Made by a program: the position numbers and the translations under genes. 64,000 bases of DNA from JAENWD01 sp963796915 (lineage in GTDB: Bacteria > Acidobacteriota > Vicinamibacteria > Vicinamibacterales > JAENWD01). Position 1 is the stretch's first letter. The number at the start of each line of letters is the position of its first letter. Below the pieces are notes generated by a model that did not search any database, was not told the DNA's origin, and saw nothing but the letters and a program-made list of their open reading frames with translations. The DNA is taken from positions 2,294,001 to 2,358,000 of the forward strand of contig CAWCNI010000004.1 in NCBI GenBank assembly GCA_963796915.1, read 5' to 3'. Of the stretch, positions 35,401 through 43,505 are shown one piece after another.

Positions 35401-35560
35401 GACGCCGGCGATCGCCAGGGTGGTGGTGGTCGCGCTGACCGGTTACGGCAGCGACGACGACCGCGGGCGCGCCGTCGCCGCGGGCTTCGATCATCACCTG
35501 GTGAAGCCGGTGGACCTGGGCCGCCTTCAGGCCGTGGTCGCCCTCACGATCCGCGGCTAG
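32432..35560 (+). CDS. Hybrid sensor histidine kinase: zinc ribbon, CHASE3, PAS, PAS, GAF, HK, REC
   Basis: 1042 residues. An N-terminal zinc ribbon CPICQSPVAREGARCPRCG (Cys4, 7, 18, 21) precedes membrane helix 1 (about 32-48). A CHASE3-like helical periplasmic domain follows (about 50-190, HTHLALEGIEGIVTSVQEAE), then helix 2 (about 196-220). Two PAS domains (about 237-355, 366-480), a GAF-like domain (about 520-670), HisKA with His689 (AHELRNPL), HATPase (NLLNNAAKFT, ADDGEGI, GGLGIGLTLV) and a receiver with Asp973 (LDIGLPG). A phosphorelay to a separate HPt protein is expected. Signal unknown; the ribbon is unusual here. Overlaps the convergent M48 gene by 4 bp. Confidence 0.95.
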   Translation: MSRCPICQSPVAREGARCPRCGHRPDPGLSPWGFLLIAGLLIVAAALAARNTLQLHNAQAWVSHTHLALEGIEGIVTSVQEAEGSARGFMITADPDYLEPYNRVTAGISEQLGAVQQLIADNPQQLDRLADLKTVAHARLDRLQAAIDQKRAAPDSPPVLSGQGKADMDQLRQIASRMEDEERTLLTARQQNTRLVYVSALATSLVSLLVGLALVALVFVVMRRAARARERSTFTLAEQRERYRVTLASIGDAVLVTDATGTVTYMNAVAQAMTGWREDGLGQPVTTVFQIINEHTRQPVEGPVAQVLRDGNVVGLANHTILISRDGHERPIDDSGAPVRTADGAIAGVVLVFRDVEERRRSERELEQSESRYRALIDVSPQAVWTADADGRWTFVSPWWTEVTGLSAPDSLGEGWTNAIEPAARQRAMDAWTTARANGDTFNAELPIVRAADHSLRWHLFQAHRTRREDGTPGAWTGVAIDMHDARTARESLARGLEQQREVSDRLRRLASASLTINASHSLDSLLRVLVEEARAIIPSHQALGAATPTGNWDDAITATSFSDRYSTFRSIKLRAAGLTVYGDCLAKAVRLSEEQRSSQDAWKRYADAQLPGPPRRGYLCAPLLTRSGATMGVIELSDRLDGEFDENDEATLVQLAGVASVAIENSRLFEALHEADQRKDEFLAMLAHELRNPLAPIRNSLYLLQVKAGSDTALEQASQLMARQVEHMARLVDDLLDVSRITRGKIALNLEPVDLATIVSRAVEASQPNIDARHQVLTVSLPETPLQVNADLVRIAQVVTNLLNNAAKFTPEGGHITVTAARDGAFASISVADDGEGIAPAALQTIFDLFVQSDRGIDSTHGGLGIGLTLVKRLTEMHGGTVTAFSEGPGRGSRFVVRLPLEARKPDAPRQAAVSTASASSLRVLVVDDNRDSTDSLALLLGALGHQVRTAYDGRQALSMLESGPSDLVILDIGLPGMSGYDVVRTIRETPAIARVVVVALTGYGSDDDRGRAVAAGFDHHLVKPVDLGRLQAVVALTIRG

Positions 35561-36993
35561 CGCCCGCTGCTGTCGGTCAGGCGGATCGAGGACGCGATCC
35601 GGCTGAAGGCATCCTGATAGGCCCCTGCCTCGTTTTCCGGGACGATCGTCACGTAGTAAAACAGGTTCCCGTCCGCGAGGAAGGTGGTCACCAGGTTGAC
35701 GCGTTCCACGCCACCGACCGTCGAGCGGTTGGAGAGCTGATGCAGGATGGCGGTGCGCTGCGAGAGCTGGATTTCGCGTGGCGGCTGCAGATCGCGCAAC
35801 TCGGGGTTGCCCGCGGACAGCGACTCCAGCATGTCGTCGGTCGCGGCGGACAGGTCGCGCGACTGCGCGCGAAGAACGCCCACTTCCGCGCCATGGGTGA
35901 AGACGGCCTTGCCGTTCACCTGCCCGTAGCCGTTCTCCGGCACGAACTTGATGGAGGTGCTGGTGGAGACCGACTCCCAGTTCGCGGGAACACTCGCCTG
36001 AAACACGTTGCCGCCCTTGACCGGGCGAAACGACGACGAGGGCGCGGGCACCGGCTGGCCGATCTCGCCGACGGTGGTCGGCGGAGTCGACGCGCCGCCA
36101 CCGCCGTCTGAGCCGCCACGCTTCGCGTTGCGCTCGACCTCCGCCATCGACTTCGGCGCCGGCAGCCGCGCCATCAGCGTCTTCACGCGCTGCAGATCGG
36201 CGGCGTCGTGATGGACGTTGGCGACGTGCAGCAAGGCCGCTTCCTGGGCGATGTACCCGGACCGGTTCCCGGGGTTGGGGTGATCGCTCATCCACTGCGG
36301 GCTGCCGCCGCCGCCCTGCTTCTCGATGTTCTCGAACACGCGCGCCAGATCGAGTGGGTCGTAGCCTGCACGCGCCATGATCTGGACGCCCAGCAGGTCC
36401 GCTTGCTTCTCGTAGTCACGGCTGTAGCGCAGGAGCCACGTCCCAAGCCCCAACTGGCTGCCCTGGCTGATCACTTCCCCGAGTCCGCCGCCGACCACCG
36501 CACCGGCAATCGCGCCGGCCAGGGCGCCGAACTGGAACCCCTGCGCCTTGGTGGCGTTGGCGGTGCCGTGCCTGAGCAGCACGTGGCTCAACTCGTGCGC
36601 CATCACGCCCACGACCTCGCCTTCGGAATGGGCCGAGTCGATCATGCCGCGGTTGATGAACATCGGCCCGCCGGGGAGCGCAAAGGCGTTGATCTCTTTC
36701 ACGTTGACCGGCGTGAACGTGAAGTGGAAGACCGGGTTGACCCATTCCTGCGGCGCGTTTTCCACCAGCCGGTGCCCGAGGGCGGTCATGTAACGCTGAA
36801 TCTCAGGATCGTCAATCAGCGGGTACGACTGGCGTATCTTCGCCGCGGCCTCTTCGCCAAGCTGCACGTCCTGTTCGGGCGTGTACTTGTTCTTGGGCGG
36901 CTTGATCGCCGTCTGCGCGAGCATCGGCGCGACGACCAGTGCGGCAACCACCAGTCCCGTCAGAGCGCGGCGCGAACGTCCGGAAGTCAACAT
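35557..36993 (-). CDS. Secreted M48 family metallopeptidase
   Basis: 478 residues from ATG 36993. Signal peptide SRRALTGLVVAALVVAPMLAQ. Zinc motif HELSH at 133-137 in VGVMAHELSHVLLRHG, third ligand Glu195 in DYEKQADLLG. The hydrophobic Gly/Ala segment GALAGAIAGAVVGGG is typical of the BepA/LoiP-like group. A Gly/Ser/Pro-rich linker (about 325-355) leads to a C-terminal domain of ~120 residues, possibly for substrate binding. Relatives assist outer-membrane protein assembly and quality control in the periplasm. Overlaps the hybrid kinase gene tail-to-tail. Confidence 0.94.
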   Translation of the reverse strand: MLTSGRSRRALTGLVVAALVVAPMLAQTAIKPPKNKYTPEQDVQLGEEAAAKIRQSYPLIDDPEIQRYMTALGHRLVENAPQEWVNPVFHFTFTPVNVKEINAFALPGGPMFINRGMIDSAHSEGEVVGVMAHELSHVLLRHGTANATKAQGFQFGALAGAIAGAVVGGGLGEVISQGSQLGLGTWLLRYSRDYEKQADLLGVQIMARAGYDPLDLARVFENIEKQGGGGSPQWMSDHPNPGNRSGYIAQEAALLHVANVHHDAADLQRVKTLMARLPAPKSMAEVERNAKRGGSDGGGGASTPPTTVGEIGQPVPAPSSSFRPVKGGNVFQASVPANWESVSTSTSIKFVPENGYGQVNGKAVFTHGAEVGVLRAQSRDLSAATDDMLESLSAGNPELRDLQPPREIQLSQRTAILHQLSNRSTVGGVERVNLVTTFLADGNLFYYVTIVPENEAGAYQDAFSRIASSIRLTDSSGR

Positions 36994-37070
36994 GCACTTT
37001 GTCCTAGCAAAGAACCCGCCACCTGCAGATCGCAGATTCCCGGCGGCAGGCCACCAAGTTGGCCGCAACG

Positions 37071-38243
37071 CTAGACGATCTCCAGCTGATCCTTTGTGGG
37101 GAGTGTCGGGAAGGCGCCATGCGGCTCGGACTGGTACCAATACGCGACAGACGCGATGTCATCCTGCAGTGGCAGGTAGGTGCCGTCGCTTTTCCAGCCG
37201 AGCGCCTGGATCGTGACCTTCAAGTCGCGATCGAACCTGATGGGATCCATGATGTGCCACCGATAGAGGTCGAACCGCTCCTGCGACTGGTACTGGCCGT
37301 CGGGGCGGACCACCGAGGAGAGACCGCTGTAGGGCGTGGTGAACTCCTGGTATCGGTGGGTCTCGCGATTCTCAAAATTGTACGACCCGCAGAAGTAGTC
37401 CTCGGTGCCGGTGCCGCAAATCGTCGGAAACTCCCCGTCGTCGTCGATGAAGAACTTGATCTCGCCTTCCCCCCACCAGCCGTTGTTGCGAACGCCCCAG
37501 GCCAGGTGCGTGCCGACGTAGTGGCCCTCGCCCTTCACGTTGTCGACGATGGTGACGACGGATTTGGCGGGCAGCGGATTCACGCGGCGGAACTGGGCGT
37601 GAAAGTACGCGGAGTCGTCGGGAATGTCTGTCAGCGCGTAGGTCACCTGGTAGTACAGCGTCATCGCCTCGGGAGCGATATTGGTCATGGTGATGCGGCA
37701 GCTCTTACGGAACGGCATCGTCCAGTAGCAATTGAAGGCGCTGCCGGGGTTGACCGCGACGGCGAGTGAGCTGATCTGACCGTAGTTGCCCCAGCCCGCC
37801 CCGAAGAAGTCGCCAACAGGGCACTCCACCGACGGCGTGGTCTCGCCGTCCCAGTAGATCCGCAGGATGGAGAAGCGCCACTGGCCCGTGGGCGTCATCC
37901 AGATGTGCTGAATCGCGCCCGGACCCGTGATGTCGGCAAGTGTGAACGTCTGCCCGGCATCGATGTGGACGGACGGCGAGATCTTCCAGCCGCGGCCGAG
38001 GTCGCGCGCCGCGCGTGCGCCGGTGCCTTCTGTCGCCTGGCCTCCGCCGCCTTTGGCGCCGGTGAAATTCTCCGGGCTGATCGAGCGCGTCTTCGCGCGC
38101 GACAGGCGGAAGAGGTCGCCGACGCCAGTTGTCAGGCCATTGAAGGGGCGCGGTCCGGCGGCTGAGGGCTGCGCGGACGACGTCTGTGGCAGGCCGATGA
38201 GAGTGGTCGTACCAAGAGCGGTCAGCAGCGCACGACGGTCCAT
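37071..38243 (-). CDS. DUF2961 protein (GH172-like)
   Basis: 390 residues from ATG 38243; GGAGGA sits 7 nt upstream, which excludes the in-frame GTG 6 nt further up. The N-terminus DRRALLTALGTTTLIGLPQ looks like a Tat-type signal. DUF2961 landmarks: LFRLSRAKTRSISPENFTG, GPGAIQHIWMT, RIYWDGETTPSVECPVGDFF, IKFFIDDDGEFPTICGTGTEDYFCGSY in outline. GH172 members hydrolyse fructosides or arabinofuranosides; the conserved acidic residues in EDYFCG and PVGDFF agree. Fits the extracytoplasmic sugar-processing theme of the window. Confidence 0.92.
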   Translation of the reverse strand: MDRRALLTALGTTTLIGLPQTSSAQPSAAGPRPFNGLTTGVGDLFRLSRAKTRSISPENFTGAKGGGGQATEGTGARAARDLGRGWKISPSVHIDAGQTFTLADITGPGAIQHIWMTPTGQWRFSILRIYWDGETTPSVECPVGDFFGAGWGNYGQISSLAVAVNPGSAFNCYWTMPFRKSCRITMTNIAPEAMTLYYQVTYALTDIPDDSAYFHAQFRRVNPLPAKSVVTIVDNVKGEGHYVGTHLAWGVRNNGWWGEGEIKFFIDDDGEFPTICGTGTEDYFCGSYNFENRETHRYQEFTTPYSGLSSVVRPDGQYQSQERFDLYRWHIMDPIRFDRDLKVTIQALGWKSDGTYLPLQDDIASVAYWYQSEPHGAFPTLPTKDQLEIV

Positions 38244-38282
38244 GAACACGTCCTCCGACGCCGCGTCAGGCGGCGAGGGAGT

Positions 38283-38512
38283 CTAACATCTCACACGGCC
38301 ATCCCCGCTGCAGGGCCGATTCAGAGCGGCCATCCCCACTGTAGGGCCGATCTTCCGCCTTCGCGCGGAGCGCTTCGGCGGACTCGCCGTAGCCTTGGCG
38401 GAGGCGGTTGGATCGACCCTCCAGACAGTAGGGCCGATCTTTAGATCGGCCATCAAGGGCAGCTGCAGCGCTCGTGCAGAGGGCCGCGTTCGGGCGCAGG
38501 AGCGAGGCCGAC
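38283..38512. repeat. REP-like repeat region
   Basis: GGCCATCCCCGCTGCAGGGC at about 38297 and GGCCATCCCCACTGTAGGGC at about 38330 are near-identical direct copies, and a third GTAGGGCCGATC at about 38428 completes a perfect hairpin, GGCCGATCT-TT-AGATCGGCC. Between them lies a segment whose minus-strand translation reads RQGYGESAEALRAKAE, a well-known pseudo-peptide of dispersed repeats in Acidobacteriota and related phyla. This fills the 312-bp gap between genes; the small ORFs here are not real. Confidence 0.85.
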
Positions 38513-38516
38513 AGGA

Positions 38517-38522
38517 TATAGT
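38517..38522 (+). promoter_or_regulatory. -10 element TATAGT
   Basis: TATAGT lies 33 nt before the ATG of the methyltransferase gene; GAGG at 38547-38550 serves as ribosome site. Confidence 0.45.
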
Positions 38523-38555
38523 GCGCGCGAGCATTTTTCGCGGCGACGAGGTGAC

Positions 38556-39281
38556 ATGGCCCGTGACCCGAGGTCTTCCAACGACGACTCGATCCCGCGT
38601 GACATCGCGGCCGCCCGGCACACCGCCGACGCCGGCGACCAGACGATCGCACGATCGGTGCCGCTCTATCGCGAAATGCAGAGGATGACCGTGGAGCTCG
38701 CCGCACGCTTCGCGCAGCCCGACACGACGCTCTACGACCTCGGGTGCGCGACGGGCCTCACGCTGGTCGAACTGGATGGCCGCGTCGATCCCTCGGTGCG
38801 GTTTGTCGGCATCGACAACTCGCCGGACAGACTCGAGGAGGCCGCGGCGCGCTTGCGCGCACACGGCATGACGCGCCCGCACGAGCTGCGAACGGGAGAT
38901 CTGCTCGGCGACGTGCAGCTCCCGGACGCCTCGGTGGTCGTGCTGCTGCTGACACTGGAGCTCGTGCGGCCGCTTCAGCGCGCCGCGCTCGTGCGCGCCA
39001 TTGCCGGTGCCCTCACCCCTGGCGGCTGTCTGATCCTCGTCGAACGGGTGACCACCGCCGACGCGACGATCAACCTCGCGTTCAACGACTTCTACCGTGA
39101 CATGAAGCAGCGCAATGGCGCCGCGGAGACCGACGACCCGCACCACCGCGAGACCCTCGAGCACCTGCTGGTGCCGTTCCACGCGCAGGAAAGCCGCGAC
39201 CTTCTGCTGCAGGCAGGCTTTGCGCGCTGCGAAGCGTTTTTCCGCTGGTACAACTTCGTCGGCCTCGTCGCGCTGAGGTAA
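38556..39281 (+). CDS. CmoA-like SAM-binding protein (carboxy-SAM synthase family)
   Basis: 241 residues. RSVPLYREMQRMTVELAARF precedes the SAM motif TTLYDLGCATG, as in CmoA; VGIDNSPDRLEEA is motif II, and the C-terminus FFRWYNFVGLVALR also matches. CmoA makes carboxy-SAM from SAM and prephenate for cmo5U34 modification of tRNA together with CmoB. No cmoB is in the window. A closely related methyltransferase role cannot be excluded. The REP-like region lies upstream. Confidence 0.8.
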   Translation: MARDPRSSNDDSIPRDIAAARHTADAGDQTIARSVPLYREMQRMTVELAARFAQPDTTLYDLGCATGLTLVELDGRVDPSVRFVGIDNSPDRLEEAAARLRAHGMTRPHELRTGDLLGDVQLPDASVVVLLLTLELVRPLQRAALVRAIAGALTPGGCLILVERVTTADATINLAFNDFYRDMKQRNGAAETDDPHHRETLEHLLVPFHAQESRDLLLQAGFARCEAFFRWYNFVGLVALR

Positions 39282-39319
39282 GGTGCGCCGGCGGTAGCAC
39301 CCCGCCAGCAGCTATTCGG

Positions 39320-39325
39320 TAACAT
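39320..39325 (+). promoter_or_regulatory. -10-like TAACAT, leaderless configuration
   Basis: TAACAT ends 6 nt before the ATG of the SDR gene and no Shine-Dalgarno exists, so the start codon would be at or next to the transcription start. Confidence 0.4.
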
Positions 39326-39331
39326 GCGCGC

Positions 39332-40195
39332 ATGGGCCCCGTCCTCGTCACCGGCTGCTCCTCTGGTATCGGCGCCGCCATCGCCTTGCGTCTCGCGCAG
39401 GCCGGCCATGTCGTCGTAGCGACGGCGCGTCGGGTGGAGGCGCTCGCGCCGCTGCGCGACGCGGGTGCGCGGACGATGGCGCTCGACGTGACGAGCGAGC
39501 GATCGATGCAGGCCGCCATCGCGGCTGTCGAGCAGGAGCACGGCGCCATCGGCGCGCTCGTGAACAACGCCGGCTACTCGCAGTCCGGTGCGGTCGAGGA
39601 GATTCCGCCAGAGGCGGTGCGCCGGCAATTCGATACGAACGTGTTCGGCCTGGTGCGCCTGACGCAGCTCGTGCTGCCGGGCATGCGCCGCGTGCACTCC
39701 GGTCGCATCGTCAACATCGGCTCGATGGGCGGGCGATTGACGTTCCCGGGCGGCGGCATGTACCACGCGACCAAGCACGCTGTCGAAGCGCTGACGGATG
39801 CCTTGCGGTTCGAGCTCCGCGGTTTCGGCATCCAGGTGGTGCTCGTCGAGCCTGGATTGATCAAGTCTGGCTTCGCAGACATGGCGCTCTCGAGCATGGA
39901 TCGACTCGAACGCGGCACGGGTCCCTACACCCGGTTCACCCGCGAGGTCGGACGGATCACCGCCGAGAGCTACGAGAAGGGGCCTGTCGCGCGTCTCTCC
40001 GGCACGCCGGACGATGTGGCGAAGGTCGTGGAGCACGCGCTGACAGCCGCTCGCCCGAGATCGCGATATCTGGTGACGCCCTCCGCGCGCGTCTTCCTCG
40101 CCCTGCGCGGCCTGCTCACTGACAGGGCCTGGGACGCGTTTCTGCGCCGGACGTTTCCGTCGCCCGGGCAGGACGGTGAGGGCGGGCGAAGGTAA
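39332..40195 (+). CDS. Short-chain dehydrogenase/reductase
   Basis: 287 residues. Classical SDR: VTGCSSGIG cofactor loop, ATARR (NADP preference), NNAG in LVNNAGYSQSG, catalytic Ser in NIGSMGG and YHATK. VEPGLIKSGF follows. The longer C-terminus (ARVFLALRGLLTDRAWDAFL) resembles membrane-associated SDRs acting on lipids, steroids or retinoids. Cytoplasmic. Substrate not predictable. A CAGGGTG-type repeat tract follows the stop. Confidence 0.93.
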   Translation: MGPVLVTGCSSGIGAAIALRLAQAGHVVVATARRVEALAPLRDAGARTMALDVTSERSMQAAIAAVEQEHGAIGALVNNAGYSQSGAVEEIPPEAVRRQFDTNVFGLVRLTQLVLPGMRRVHSGRIVNIGSMGGRLTFPGGGMYHATKHAVEALTDALRFELRGFGIQVVLVEPGLIKSGFADMALSSMDRLERGTGPYTRFTREVGRITAESYEKGPVARLSGTPDDVAKVVEHALTAARPRSRYLVTPSARVFLALRGLLTDRAWDAFLRRTFPSPGQDGEGGRR

Positions 40196-40262
40196 GGTTC
40201 AGGGTGCGGGACCCCACCGTGCAGGGTGACGGCAGGGCGCTGGGTGCGGACAGGGCCGTCAC
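40196..40262. repeat. Degenerate CAGGGTG/GCGGGAC repeats after the SDR gene
   Basis: Units such as CAGGGTG(C/A)GG recur at about 40199, 40220 and 40232. It adjoins the stop codon; no gene is supported. The following 40263-40329 shows nothing distinct. Confidence 0.4.
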
Positions 40263-40345
40263 GCCTCTACGGCCCCTGCGATCATCGGTCCTTGCATCTG
40301 CCCTGCTTCCCGACGTCAAATAACGGGCCGAGGAGCGGTCCGCAC

Positions 40346-41482
40346 ATGCTCAGACTTCCGACGATGGTGACTTCTATGATCGTCCCCGTGATTGCGCTGG
40401 CGATGGCCGGGGCGGCTGGCGCCAGTGGCGTCGAACGCCGGCCCTGGGGCAAGACGAAATCGGGCGAAGCTGTGGAGCTGTTCACGCTCACCAATGCCAA
40501 GGGCCATTCCGTCGCGATCACGACGCTGGGCGGCATCGTGGTGTCCGTCAACGTCCCGGACAAGACCGGCACCAACGGCGACGTGGTGCTGGGCTTCGAC
40601 TCGCTCGATGGATACCTGACGAAGAACCCGTTCTTCGGCGCGCTGGTCGGCCGTTATGGCAACCGCATCGGCGGCGCGCAGTTCGTCCTCGACGGCAAGA
40701 CGTACACCCTGGCCAAGAACGACGGGCTCAACACGCTGCACGGCGGATTGCGCGGCTTCGACAAGTACGTCTGGAAAGCGCGCACCGCGCCGGCGACCAA
40801 CGGGGCGAGCGTCGTGCTCACCCACATCAGCCCGGACGGCGACGAAGGCTTCCCCGGCACACTGACGGCCACCGTCACCTACACCTGGACCAACGACGAC
40901 GAGCTGAAGATTCACTATCACGCGACGACCGACAAGCCGACCGTGGTGAACCTGACCAACCACTCCTACTTCAACCTCGCGGGCCAGGGCAACGGCACCA
41001 TACTCGACCACCAGCTCCAGCTGTCGGCGGACAAGTTCACGCCCGTCGCGAAGGGGCTGATCACGACTGGCGAGCTGAAGCCCGTGGACGGGACGCCGTT
41101 CGACTTCCGCCAGCCGACGGCGATCGGCGCGCGCATCGACTCGACGGACCCGCAGATCGTCCTCGGCGGCGGCTACGATCACAACTGGGTCGTCAACGGC
41201 CCGGCCGGCACGCTGCGTCAGGTCGCGCACGTGACCGAGCCCACCAGCGGGCGCACGCTGGACGTGCTGAGCACGGAGCCCGGCGTGCAGTTCTACACCG
41301 GCAACTTCCTCGACGGCTCCGTCGTCGGCAAGGGCGGCAAGTCCTATCCCCGCCGCGCCGCGTTCTGCCTGGAGACGCAGCACTACCCCGACTCGCCGAA
41401 CAAGCCGGCGTTTCCGTCCACCGTCGTGCGGCCCGGCAAGCCCTACGACACGACGACTGTCTTCAAATTCGGAGCGAAGTAG
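40346..41482 (+). CDS. galM: Secreted aldose 1-epimerase (galactose mutarotase)
   Basis: 378 residues from ATG 40346; AGGAG at 40331-40335 fixes the start. Signal peptide MVTSMIVPVIALAMAGAAGASG. Family sequence: NRIGGAQFVLDGKTYTLAKN, LHGGLRGFDKYVW, catalytic His in LTNHSYFNLAG, GGYDHNWV, and the catalytic Glu in FCLETQHYPDSPN. It interconverts alpha and beta anomers of aldoses. Export to the periplasm suits the extracellular glycosidases nearby. Convergent with the M28 gene, with an inverted-repeat region between. Confidence 0.95.
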   Translation: MLRLPTMVTSMIVPVIALAMAGAAGASGVERRPWGKTKSGEAVELFTLTNAKGHSVAITTLGGIVVSVNVPDKTGTNGDVVLGFDSLDGYLTKNPFFGALVGRYGNRIGGAQFVLDGKTYTLAKNDGLNTLHGGLRGFDKYVWKARTAPATNGASVVLTHISPDGDEGFPGTLTATVTYTWTNDDELKIHYHATTDKPTVVNLTNHSYFNLAGQGNGTILDHQLQLSADKFTPVAKGLITTGELKPVDGTPFDFRQPTAIGARIDSTDPQIVLGGGYDHNWVVNGPAGTLRQVAHVTEPTSGRTLDVLSTEPGVQFYTGNFLDGSVVGKGGKSYPRRAAFCLETQHYPDSPNKPAFPSTVVRPGKPYDTTTVFKFGAK

Positions 41483-41585
41483 TCGATCGGGTTGGATCGG
41501 GTGGGTCGGGTTGCGATCGGGTTCCGATCGGACCGACAACCCGATCCAACCTGATCAAACCCGATCCAAACTGCTCCACCCCCGA
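41483..41585. repeat. GATCGGGTT repeats forming a long inverted repeat between convergent genes
   Basis: GATCGGGTT-type units on the left (GTTGGATCGGGT, 41491-41502) are matched by ACCCGATCCAAC on the right (41539-41550), a perfect 12-bp inverted pair, with further AAACCCGATCCAAA at about 41557. The transcript could fold into alternative hairpins and end both genes. Confidence 0.75.
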
Positions 41586-41587
41586 CA

Positions 41588-43219
<1,632 letters not shown>

Positions 43220-43505
43220 AACATCTCCTCCACCCTCAACGCGCTCTGCGGCCGAGGTGCCGCTATTGTGTCCCAGTTCCTCCGGCGTCCCGTCGGCACG
43301 CCCCGGGAAATGCCCTTCGGGACACCGGCCCTGCGCCCTGGCGGACAGACCCGCCGGGATGAATGCAGGGATGAAGCGCCGATTCTGGGACGGCGCGTGC
43401 CACAAACGGACAGGCGCTGCGATCGAATCCGCAAAAACTGGCCACTCTCACCGGATGCGGTTTGGCAGACACGGCATATCGCTTGCTCAATCTTGCCAAA
43501 GTCCT

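Noticed and set aside
38266..38706. Small minus-strand ORFs before the CmoA-like gene
   Set aside because: They translate the REP-like element (RQGYGESAEALRAKAE), a known source of false proteins.
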